A stretch of DNA of 9,359 nucleotides from Ruminococcus sp. GTDB taxonomy: Bacteria; Bacillota; Clostridia; Oscillospirales; Ruminococcaceae. The stretch lies in assembly GCA_017544125.1 (NCBI GenBank), contig JAFYET010000283.1, positions 1-9,359 on the forward strand, read 5' to 3'. The notes below the pieces were generated by a model that saw nothing but the letters and a program-made list of their open reading frames with translations, did no database searches and was not told where the DNA came from. Below are positions 1 through 5,959 of the stretch, in pieces. How positions within the stretch are numbered: position 1 is the stretch's first letter; every line of letters starts with the position of its first letter. The position numbers and the translations under genes are program-made.

Positions 1-16
1 TAAAGAACGAATTGTT

Positions 17-88
17 CGCCGCCCCGCCGCAAATGTCGAGGCGGCGCAGCCGCTGAGACCGTTTTGCGGCTGCCGCCGATAGGCGGCA
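17..88. repeat. GC-rich inverted repeats
   Basis: Two perfect inverted repeats are visible. CGCCGCC at 17-23 pairs with GGCGGCG at 40-46. TGCCGCC at 71-77 pairs with GGCGGCA at 82-88 around a four-base loop. Neither is followed by a T run, so they do not look like standard intrinsic terminators on the plus strand. They probably belong to the same dispersed extragenic repeat block as 115-148, but a genome search would be needed to show that. Confidence 0.45.
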
Positions 89-114
89 AGAGCCGAGCGA
101 AGCGAGGCGCACCA

Positions 115-148
115 ACCTCCCCTTAGGGGAGGTGCCTGCGAAGCAGGC
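115..148. repeat. REP-like double hairpin element
   Basis: Two perfect hairpins abut. ACCTCCCC (115-122), loop TTA, pairs with GGGGAGGT (126-133). GCCTGC (134-139), loop GAA, pairs with GCAGGC (143-148). It is followed by GGAGGGGG, which could extend an outer pairing with the CCTCCCC arm. From general familiarity, tight tandem hairpins with a CCTCCCCTTAGGGGAGG core recur between genes in many Clostridia genomes and resemble REP elements. Only one copy is in this window, so the dispersed nature is inferred. Confidence 0.6.
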
Positions 149-262
149 GGAGGGGGAAACCACCGCCCGAACGTTGTCAGCCAAGGCATACTCTCTTTTT
201 CCCAAAACGTGCAGTGCGGGGGCTTTCGACCCACCCCACGCCCCTTCGGATCGCCGCCCCAA

Positions 263-304
263 CCTCTTACATCTTACCTCTAACATCTTACATCTAACCC
301 CTAC
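263..304 (-). repeat. 7-bp-period tandem repeat, TWAGANG on the minus strand
   Basis: Five consecutive heptamers fit CNTCTWA on the plus strand (TWAGANG on the minus strand): CCTCTTA, CATCTTA, CCTCTAA, CATCTTA and CATCTAA at 263-297. A degenerate sixth unit, CCCCTAC, follows. The period is exactly seven, so it is not a codon-periodic coding relic. An array of the same consensus in opposite orientation lies at 3227-3261, so the two bracket the trkAH operon. Function is unknown. Confidence 0.7.
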
Positions 305-327
305 TTGTGAACAATCTGTTTCACTCG

Positions 328-356
328 TTGACAATGCTGTGAAAAAGTGGTATAAT
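328..356 (+). promoter_or_regulatory. Perfect-consensus sigma-70/SigA promoter for trkAH
   Basis: TTGACA (328-333), a 17-bp spacer and TATAAT (351-356) match the housekeeping promoter consensus exactly. The expected start is near 363, leaving an untranslated leader of about 46 nt before the trkA ATG. That is too short for a c-di-AMP riboswitch of the kind found upstream of some potassium transporter genes. Strong, largely constitutive transcription is expected. Confidence 0.88.
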
Positions 357-408
357 GTTATGTTGTATGTAAACTGCTGATAATTGTTTTGCTGAAAGGA
401 ACAAAGAT

Positions 409-1767
409 ATGAAAGTAGTTATTATCGGCAACGGTAAGGTGGGCGGCAACCTCGCATCGACACTTGCTGAGGAGGGTCACAGCATTACCGTGGTGGATAT
501 CAAGAGCGAAGCCTTGAAAAGAATACAGAATTCTCAGGACGTTATGACTATCGAGGGCAACGGCGCTACGATAGATGTTCAGCGTGAGGCCGGCGTGGGC
601 AAGGCGGGTCTGCTTATTGCGACCACCCCCTATGATGAGCTTAATATGCTCTGCTGCCTGCTGGCAAAACGACTCGGGTGCCCGAAGACCATATCCCGTG
701 TCAGAAACCCCGCTTATTACAGCCAGATAGATATGGTGAAGGACGAGCTGGGGCTGTCAATGGTAATAAACCCCGAGCTTACCACCGCTGAGGAGTTTGC
801 AAGGGTGCTTATCTTCCCGACGGCTGCCAAGGTCGAGGTCTTTGAAAAGGGCAGGATAGAGCTGGTTGAGCATAAGCTCGCCGAGGATTCGACACTTGAC
901 GGTCTCTCACTTGCTGAGATATATAAGAGAACGAATATAAGGTTCCTTATCTGCGCTGTGCAGAGGGATTCAAAAATATTCGTGCCTACGGGCGATTTTA
1001 TACTCCGTGCGGGCGACAGGATAAATATTGCCGCATCGCATAAGGATCTTGAGCGCTTTTTCAGAATGTGCGGCGCTTTGAAAGACAAGATAAAGTCTGT
1101 TATGATAGTGGGCGGCGGTAAGATATGCTACTACCTCTCACGCCAGCTGCTCTCTCTCGGTATGAGGGTAAAGATAATCGAGCAGGATTATGCTCGCTGC
1201 ACCGAGCTTGCAGAGCTTCTGCCGAAAGCTCTCGTCATACACGGCGACGGCACCGATCAGGAGCTTTTGCAGGAAGAGGGCATCGACGATGCTGATTCAT
1301 TTGTGGCTATCACCGGCATAGATGAAGAAAATATCATCATGTCGCTCTACGCCAAGATGAACACGAACGCCAAGGTAGTCACCAAGGTAAACCGTGACAG
1401 CTATGTAAACCTTGCATCGCAGATAGGGCTTGATACGGTGATATCGCCCAAATATATAACCACCAGCAATATTTTAAGCTATGTGCGAAGCCAGAGCGCA
1501 GCCCTTGATTCAAATATCGAGTCGCTCTACCACCTGGTATCAAATAAGGTCGAGGCGATAGAGTTCAAGGTGCGTGAAAATATACCCGGCGTTGTGGGCA
1601 TAAAGCTCGCAGCTATGGAGCTTAAAAAGAACATACTCATCTGCGCAATAGTCAGAAAGCGTGATATCATTATCCCCAGCGGTATGGACACTATCGAGAT
1701 AGGCGACAGCGTGGTCGTAGTGTGCAAGGAGCACCGCATATCCGAGCTTAGGGATATTCTTTTATAA
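409..1767 (+). CDS. trkA: Trk potassium uptake regulatory subunit TrkA
   Basis: This is the cytoplasmic NAD(H)/nucleotide-binding gating subunit that forms a ring under the TrkH channel and controls K+ flux. The 452-residue length is normal for a duplicated TrkA. Domain order is RCK_N1 (about 1-125), RCK_C1 (about 140-220), RCK_N2 (about 230-345) and RCK_C2 (about 365-450). The first Rossmann fold shows GNGKVG at 7-12 with the acidic strand-2 residue D30. The second shows GGGKIC from about 235 with E258. The first site keeps the classic GxGxxG, while the second is GGGKIC with a Cys in the last position, so the two sites may differ in affinity. The ATG is fixed by AAAGGA at 395-400, eight bases upstream. 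It is followed after 12 bases by trkH, so the two are co-transcribed. In Firmicutes some RCK_C domains bind c-di-AMP, but that cannot be read from this sequence. Confidence 0.96.
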   Translation: MKVVIIGNGKVGGNLASTLAEEGHSITVVDIKSEALKRIQNSQDVMTIEGNGATIDVQREAGVGKAGLLIATTPYDELNMLCCLLAKRLGCPKTISRVRNPAYYSQIDMVKDELGLSMVINPELTTAEEFARVLIFPTAAKVEVFEKGRIELVEHKLAEDSTLDGLSLAEIYKRTNIRFLICAVQRDSKIFVPTGDFILRAGDRINIAASHKDLERFFRMCGALKDKIKSVMIVGGGKICYYLSRQLLSLGMRVKIIEQDYARCTELAELLPKALVIHGDGTDQELLQEEGIDDADSFVAITGIDEENIIMSLYAKMNTNAKVVTKVNRDSYVNLASQIGLDTVISPKYITTSNILSYVRSQSAALDSNIESLYHLVSNKVEAIEFKVRENIPGVVGIKLAAMELKKNILICAIVRKRDIIIPSGMDTIEIGDSVVVVCKEHRISELRDILL

Positions 1768-1768
1768 C

Positions 1769-1782
1769 GGAGGAAGATCGTG
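1769..1782 (+). promoter_or_regulatory. RBS and GTG start of trkH
   Basis: GGAGG at 1769-1773 sits six bases before a GTG codon (1780-1782), directly after the trkA TAA (1765-1767). It fixes the unusual start codon of trkH and makes translational coupling to trkA likely. Confidence 0.85.
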
Positions 1783-3225
1783 AACAAACCGCTTGTTTTT
1801 CATTATCTGTCAAAGATACTGCTTTTAGGCTCGCTTCTGTTTTTGCTGCCCATGGCTGTAAGCCTTTACTACCATGAGAACGAAACGGCGAAGATATTCC
1901 TGATAGTAGGCATATGCACCGCCATCGTGGGCGTGCCGCTCACAGTCATCAAGCCAAAGAATAAACATATGTATGACCGTGAGGCGCTCGTAATAGTTGC
2001 GCTTATGTGGGTGGTCTACCCGATAATAGGCGCTCTGCCCTTCTACCTCAGTGATGAGATACCTCACTTTGTAGATGCGGTGTTTGAAAGCGTTTCGGGC
2101 TTTACCACAACAGGCTCTACCATACTCACAAACGTTGAGGCTCTCTCACGGGGTATGCTTTTCTACAGAAGCCTTACCCACTGGGTTGGCGGTATGGGCG
2201 TTCTGGTGCTGGCAATAGCCATACTCCCCTCTTCAAACGAGGCGCTGACCCTTATGAGGGCAGAGTGTGCAGGCCCGCAGGTGGGCAAGATAGTGCCCAA
2301 GGGCAAGCTCTCTGCGGCTTACCTCTACATAATCTATGCTGTGCTTACAGCAATAACCATAGTTCTTCTCGTTATATGCGATATGCCGCTTTTTGACAGC
2401 GTATGCCACGCAATGGGTACAGCAGGCACTGGCGGCTTCGGTATCAAGAACGACGGTATAGCCTACTATAACTCCGCATCTATTGATGCGGTAATAACTA
2501 TAATGATGGCGCTTTTCGGCGTTAACTTCTCGCTTTATTATTTCATTCTTGCAAAGCGCCTCGGCGATGTGTGGAGAAATACCGAGATAAAGGTATACGT
2601 GGGCATCATGGCAGTTGCCACGGGACTTATTATGATAGATATCGCCCCCATTTACCACAGCTTCAATAAGTGCCTCAGATATGCGGGCTTCCAGGTTTCG
2701 TCGATAATGACATCGACGGGCTATGCAACGGCTGATTTCACAGGCTGGCCGGGCTTTTCGCAGATGATACTTGTAATACTCATGTTCATAGGTGCCTGCG
2801 GCGGCTCAACGGGCGGCGGCTTCAAGGTCGCAAGAGTTATAATCCTCTTCAAAAACTCCCTGCGCGCACTTCGCAAGATGCTGCGCCCCAATTCGGTAAA
2901 CGTGGTCAAGAGCGATTCAAAGACAATGGACGTGCAGATAGTTCACAGCGTTCAGAATTACCTTTCCATATACATCGGTCTTTTGATAATATCTCTTATA
3001 GTGGTGGCTACCGACAATGTGGATTTCTCGACCACCTTCACATCGGTCGCTACTACCATAAACAACATAGGCCCGGGTCTTGGAAAGGTCGGTCCTATCG
3101 ACAACTTCTCGTTCTATTCAGACGTTTCAAAGGTAACGCTGACCCTTGATATGCTGCTGGGCAGGCTTGAATGTATGCCCATGCTGATACTCTTCTCTCC
3201 CTCTGTATGGAGAAAGAATTTCTGA
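1780..3225 (+). CDS. trkH: Trk potassium channel/transporter subunit TrkH
   Basis: This is the integral membrane K+-translocating subunit that pairs with TrkA. At 481 residues it has the usual TrkH length, with ten or so hydrophobic segments. The four pore-loop repeats can be read in order: SGFTTTG (106-112), TAGTGGFG (214-221), STGYATAD (312-319) and TTINNIGPG (425-433). Each contributes the selectivity-filter glycine. HWVGGMG (134-140) and the glycine-rich intramembrane gating loop GACGGSTGGGFK (338-349) are family hallmarks. The C-terminus carries the typical GRLE...LILFSPSVWRK ending, so the protein is complete. Translation begins at GTG behind a good GGAGG. The gene is the last of the operon and an intrinsic terminator follows 34 bases after the stop. 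All four filters look intact, so I expect an active transporter; ion preference beyond K+ cannot be judged. Confidence 0.96.
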   Translation: MNKPLVFHYLSKILLLGSLLFLLPMAVSLYYHENETAKIFLIVGICTAIVGVPLTVIKPKNKHMYDREALVIVALMWVVYPIIGALPFYLSDEIPHFVDAVFESVSGFTTTGSTILTNVEALSRGMLFYRSLTHWVGGMGVLVLAIAILPSSNEALTLMRAECAGPQVGKIVPKGKLSAAYLYIIYAVLTAITIVLLVICDMPLFDSVCHAMGTAGTGGFGIKNDGIAYYNSASIDAVITIMMALFGVNFSLYYFILAKRLGDVWRNTEIKVYVGIMAVATGLIMIDIAPIYHSFNKCLRYAGFQVSSIMTSTGYATADFTGWPGFSQMILVILMFIGACGGSTGGGFKVARVIILFKNSLRALRKMLRPNSVNVVKSDSKTMDVQIVHSVQNYLSIYIGLLIISLIVVATDNVDFSTTFTSVATTINNIGPGLGKVGPIDNFSFYSDVSKVTLTLDMLLGRLECMPMLILFSPSVWRKNF

Positions 3226-3226
3226 T

Positions 3227-3261
3227 TTAGAAGTAAGAGGTCAGAAGTAAGAAATAAGAAA
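3227..3261 (+). repeat. 7-bp-period tandem repeat, TWAGANG-type, downstream of trkH
   Basis: Five heptamers follow the trkH stop: TTAGAAG, TAAGAGG, TCAGAAG, TAAGAAA and TAAGAAA. Three of them fit or nearly fit the TWAGANG consensus seen on the minus strand at 263-297; the last two drift to TAAGAAA. The array runs directly into the trkH terminator stem and is exactly 35 bp, like its counterpart upstream of trkA. Confidence 0.65.
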
Positions 3262-3284
3262 GCCGCCGATATGGCGGCTTTTTT
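3260..3284 (+). terminator. Intrinsic terminator of the trkAH operon
   Basis: AAGCCGCC (3260-3267), loop GATAT, pairs with GGCGGCTT (3273-3280), and a six-T run ends at 3284. This is a compact GC-rich Rho-independent terminator. Only 41 bases separate it from the next start codon and I see no clear promoter there, so partial read-through may feed the small downstream gene. Confidence 0.9.
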
Positions 3285-3325
3285 GGAAAGTGCCTATGCC
3301 CCTTACATCCAAAAAGGAGAACACT

Positions 3326-3685
3326 ATGAATATCACCTACATTCACGAGCCCGATGACCTGCGCTGCGGGCAGGCGGTGCTGGCTATGCTCACCGGCATT
3401 GATGTCGAGCAGGTGTCAAAAGAGCTTGATAACTTCAGAGAGACAGACCTAAAACAAATGAAAGCCTACCTGCGCTCCCACGGCTTTAAGATAAGCGATG
3501 AGCGTATACCTGTGCAGGATAAGTCGCAGCTGCCGAATATCTGCGTCCTGAGCCTTGAAACGCCCCGCTGCTGGCACTGGTCGCTTTACTGCGAGGGGAC
3601 GTTTTATGACCCCGAGCACGGGGTAATGAGCGACTTCCCCGAGGCAAACAGGAAATTCTACTGGGAAGTCACCCTTGACAGATAG
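3326..3685 (+). CDS. Small C39-like cysteine peptidase domain protein
   Basis: This 119-residue protein has no signal peptide and no membrane segment, so it is probably cytoplasmic. It resembles the C39/papain-like fold. RCGQAVLAML at 13-22 puts a candidate nucleophile Cys14 at a helix start. WHWSLY (83-88) with H84, and YDPEHG (94-99) with D95, match the His and Asp positions of C39 peptidases (H...DP..G). The usual oxyanion-hole Gln six residues before the Cys is replaced by E8, so activity is uncertain. There is no fused ABC transporter, unlike bacteriocin exporters. The ATG at 3326 is chosen because AAGGAG lies six bases upstream; an in-frame GTG at 3290 has no suitable site. No promoter is evident, so expression may depend on read-through from trkAH. 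The last codons hold the -35 box of the next gene's promoter. It could instead be a non-catalytic member of the fold. Confidence 0.7.
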   Translation: MNITYIHEPDDLRCGQAVLAMLTGIDVEQVSKELDNFRETDLKQMKAYLRSHGFKISDERIPVQDKSQLPNICVLSLETPRCWHWSLYCEGTFYDPEHGVMSDFPEANRKFYWEVTLDR

Positions 3686-3703
3686 ATGTAAATATGCTAA
3701 TAT
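3675..3703 (+). promoter_or_regulatory. Extended -10 promoter of the lipoprotein gene
   Basis: A perfect TTGACA -35 (3675-3680) lies inside the last codons of the upstream gene. After exactly 17 bp comes TAATAT (3698-3703), preceded by TG at 3695-3696, which forms an extended -10 (TGnTAATAT). The predicted start is near 3710, about 30 nt before the ATG. Confidence 0.7.
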
Positions 3704-3739
3704 ATTATCAACTTAAAGCGATAAAAGGGGGATAAGAAT

Positions 3740-4774
3740 ATGAAAAAGACTATTGCGCTGATGCTTGCAGCAGCACTCACATTCTCGCTTGCTTCGTGCA
3801 GCGATGATGACGAGAGCAGCAGCAGGAAAAAGAAGAAAAAGAACAAAGCCGACAGCTCGTCGTCGCTGGTGATAGACAGCTCATCTCAGGAGGAGACTAC
3901 TACCACGACCACCACTGTAACGGAAACCACAACGACTACCACCGAGGAAACAACCACAACAACCGTCACCGAGCCTGCAAAGGAATACAGCATAGCAGCA
4001 ATAGTCGGCGACTGGTATATAGACGGCGACCCGAACACCGCGCACCTTAGTATTCACGAGGACGGCAGCTTTGAGAGCTACCTCGCATCGGGCAGCCTTG
4101 AATATAAGGGCAAGGTCACAGCAGGAAAGTACGACCTGGGCGGCATGAACGGCGAGGGCGAGTATTTCTGCCTGCAAAAGGATAACGACCCCGATTTTGC
4201 CATATATATCCCCTACACAGATGCACAGGCGGTGGAGTTCACGACCGCAGGCTCTGCTTCGCTGCACTTCCTGCCAAAGGAAGAGGCCTTTGAGATGCCC
4301 GAGAATATGCCATACGATTATTCGGGGGCTGTCTCCGAAAACAGCGGTGTCGAGCTGCACATAAACGCCGACGGCAGCTTTGAGGGGCTGTATATTGAGT
4401 ATGACTTAAACGACAAACAGCGGCGTGTCGAGAAGTTCTCGCACTTTGCGGGGCAGCTTGGCGGTGTTACCGTACAGCCAAACGACAGCGCAGCTATAAA
4501 AATAGCCTCAGTTGACACTGTCAGCGGCAGACCAGGCAAAGGCAGCGTCTATATAAACCGCCTCGCACAAAACGCCGAGGACGAAAGCGCTGAGTTCGGC
4601 ACTCTCGGTCTGGCAGCAGGGCAGCAGCTCAATCTCTACTTCCAGGGCACAAAGTACACCGACCTGCCCGATATCTTTGTTCTCGCAGTAAAAGCAGCCG
4701 AGGAAAAGGATGACATGATAAGCGACACATACATCTGGTCAACCGGTGCCGGCATAGCATTCAGGGCAGAGTGA
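3740..4774 (+). CDS. Threonine-rich surface lipoprotein, internally duplicated
   Basis: This is a 344-residue exported lipoprotein. A short basic start (MKK) and a hydrophobic core lead to a lipobox LASC at 17-20, so Cys20 should be lipidated and anchor the protein outside the membrane. Residues 21-45 are rich in Asp, Ser and Lys. Residues about 50-78 are almost all Thr with Glu and Val, a wall-spanning linker style common in Ruminococcus surface proteins. The rest (about 85-344) appears to be two related beta-rich modules. The first has a DGSFE motif in the stretch around IHEDGSFESY; the second has NADGSFEGLY near residues 212-221. The DNA under the shared motif is identical for 15 bases (4061-4075 and 4370-4384). 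AGGGGG stands before the ATG. I do not recognise a named family or binding partner. The gene is monocistronic between its own promoter and terminator. Confidence 0.88.
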   Translation: MKKTIALMLAAALTFSLASCSDDDESSSRKKKKKNKADSSSSLVIDSSSQEETTTTTTTVTETTTTTTEETTTTTVTEPAKEYSIAAIVGDWYIDGDPNTAHLSIHEDGSFESYLASGSLEYKGKVTAGKYDLGGMNGEGEYFCLQKDNDPDFAIYIPYTDAQAVEFTTAGSASLHFLPKEEAFEMPENMPYDYSGAVSENSGVELHINADGSFEGLYIEYDLNDKQRRVEKFSHFAGQLGGVTVQPNDSAAIKIASVDTVSGRPGKGSVYINRLAQNAEDESAEFGTLGLAAGQQLNLYFQGTKYTDLPDIFVLAVKAAEEKDDMISDTYIWSTGAGIAFRAE

Positions 4775-4816
4775 AGCGCAGCTATGCTGCTAAAATAATA
4801 GTCAATAAATAATAAC

Positions 4817-4852
4817 AGAGGTATCGCCCGAAAAAGCGATACCTCTTTTTTT
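4817..4852 (+). terminator. Strong intrinsic terminator of the lipoprotein gene
   Basis: AGAGGTATCGC (4817-4827) pairs perfectly with GCGATACCTCT (4836-4846) around an eight-base loop and runs into seven T (4846-4852). Read on the minus strand, the stem is followed by the moderately T-rich GTTATTATTTATTG, so it may also stop transcription from the converging aldolase gene. Confidence 0.92.
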
Positions 4853-4863
4853 CCTATATCTCG

Positions 4864-4906
4864 AATGCGCTGTATAACAGCTCGCCGCCGTCCACCGCAG
4901 CGCATT
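4864..4906. repeat. Inverted repeat just after the aldolase stop
   Basis: AATGCGCTG (4864-4872) is the exact reverse complement of CAGCGCATT (4898-4906), with a 25-base loop. A competing small hairpin, GCTGT-ATA-ACAGC, lies at 4869-4881. It sits between the converging genes and eight bases past the aldolase stop codon on the minus strand. No T run follows, so a 3'-end stabiliser is as likely as a terminator. Confidence 0.45.
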
Positions 4907-4913
4907 GGTTCCT

Positions 4914-5903
4914 TCAAGAGTTGATGTCGAGAATGTGCTTGTAGAACTCGGCATAATCCTTTCTGTGAGCCTCGCTGTATGCGATAGCCTCTCTCGGATG
5001 CTGGTTGAACTGACCTGTTATCATGTAAGGTATACCGTAGCCCCAGAGAACCCCGTCCTCACGCAGCTTGTTCATGTGCTGCTCGATGAACTTTATAACA
5101 GGGAAGAGCTTGTATTTCGGGTTCTTAAGGAAGCCTAAAAGCAGCTCCATAGCGCAGTTGCCTGCACCTCTGCCCATGCCGTCATATGTGGCATCAATAA
5201 GGTTAACGCCCTCGGAAAGCGCCTCAATGGTGTTTGCAAAGGCAAGCTGCTGGTTGTTATGTGCGTGAATGCCTATCTGCTTGTCATACTTGTCAGCCAT
5301 ATCGAGGTACTTGTTGCATATTCTCTTTACCTGCTCGGGAATGAGCGAGCCGAAGCTGTCAACAATGTACACGCCGTTTACAGGCGATTTGCCAAGCATA
5401 TCAAGCGCTATGTCGATGTCAGCCTCCTGGGCGTTTGATATAGCCATGATGTTGCAGGTCGTCTCGTAGCCCTTCTTTGCAGCGTCCTCTATCATGTCGA
5501 TAGCCGCAGGCATTGTTGTCACGTATGTTGCAACTCTTATCATGTCGATTGCGCTGTTTGAGCGGTCGATGATGTCGTTTTTGTAGTCGCACCTGCCAAC
5601 GTCTGCCATTATCGAGAGCTTAAGGTCGGTGTCGTTGTCGCCGACGATGTCTCTTATGTCGTCCTCATTGCAGAACTTCCACTTGCCGAAGTCATCTTCG
5701 TTGAATATCGACTTGTCAGCCTTGTAGCCAAGCTCCATGTAGTCAACGCCTGCTTTTACGTTTGTCTTGTATAAGTCCTTTACAAACTCATCTGAAAAGC
5801 GGAAGTTGTTTACAAGACCGCCGTCTCTTATCGTTGCGTCGAGCACCTTTATCTGCTCTCTGAAGCCCATTAACTGGGCAGGGGTAAGTTTATCGTTTCT
5901 CAT
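4914..5903 (-). CDS. HMGL-like (DRE-TIM) aldolase domain protein
   Basis: This 329-residue protein is a TIM barrel of the HMG-CoA lyase/4-hydroxy-2-oxovalerate aldolase/isopropylmalate synthase superfamily, which makes or breaks C-C bonds next to a keto group with a divalent metal. The signature LDATIRDGG (21-29) carries the catalytic Arg26 and metal-binding Asp27. GIHAHNN (211-217) gives the metal ligands H213 and H215. DATYDGMGRGAGN (237-249) is the glycine-rich strand with Asn249. The C-terminal post-barrel segment is short, with no LeuA regulatory domain and no DmpG communication domain, so this is the stand-alone 'aldolase catalytic domain' type whose substrate is generally unknown. The ATG at 5901-5903 is preceded by AAAGGA at a nine-base spacing. 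Only 56 bases separate it from malQ upstream, so they are probably one transcript. A 19-codon open tail continues in frame past the TGA (see findings). Confidence 0.88.
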   Translation of the reverse strand: MRNDKLTPAQLMGFREQIKVLDATIRDGGLVNNFRFSDEFVKDLYKTNVKAGVDYMELGYKADKSIFNEDDFGKWKFCNEDDIRDIVGDNDTDLKLSIMADVGRCDYKNDIIDRSNSAIDMIRVATYVTTMPAAIDMIEDAAKKGYETTCNIMAISNAQEADIDIALDMLGKSPVNGVYIVDSFGSLIPEQVKRICNKYLDMADKYDKQIGIHAHNNQQLAFANTIEALSEGVNLIDATYDGMGRGAGNCAMELLLGFLKNPKYKLFPVIKFIEQHMNKLREDGVLWGYGIPYMITGQFNQHPREAIAYSEAHRKDYAEFYKHILDINS

Positions 5904-5959
5904 TTATGATTATCCTTTCCGTTTTTGGTTTTTTATGTTTGTATATGTATGGCTCTATG

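Larger units (their letters stand above)
1..327. other. Gene-free leader region rich in hairpins and repeats
   Basis: I see no credible gene here. The only sizeable open frame starts inside a palindromic repeat at about 132, has no ribosome binding site and runs through the trkA promoter to about 380. The stretch holds GC-rich inverted repeats (17-88), a two-hairpin element (115-148), an unremarkable C-rich segment (about 160-260) and a 7-bp-period array (263-304). The first three bases are TAA and could be the stop of a gene outside the window, but this cannot be judged from here. Confidence 0.6.

Noticed and set aside
132..380. 82-codon plus-strand frame upstream of trkA
   Set aside because: It starts within a palindromic repeat, has no ribosome binding site, runs through heptad repeats and the trkA promoter, and encodes a low-complexity protein without recognisable features.
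2233..2658. 141-codon minus-strand frame inside trkH
   Set aside because: It lies antisense to an intact, well-conserved trkH; its protein is rich in Cys, His and Tyr and resembles no family.
3290..3325. GTG start for the peptidase-like gene
   Set aside because: There is no properly spaced RBS, whereas the ATG at 3326 has AAGGAG six bases upstream.
3881..4360. 159-codon minus-strand frame inside the lipoprotein gene
   Set aside because: It is a shadow of the Thr-rich coding sequence; the plus-strand frame has a promoter, RBS, lipobox and terminator.
4854..4916. Selenocysteine at the aldolase TGA
   Set aside because: The protein already has a natural family end there. The inverted repeat has a 25-base loop and does not resemble a compact bacterial SECIS; kept only as a low-interest read-through observation.
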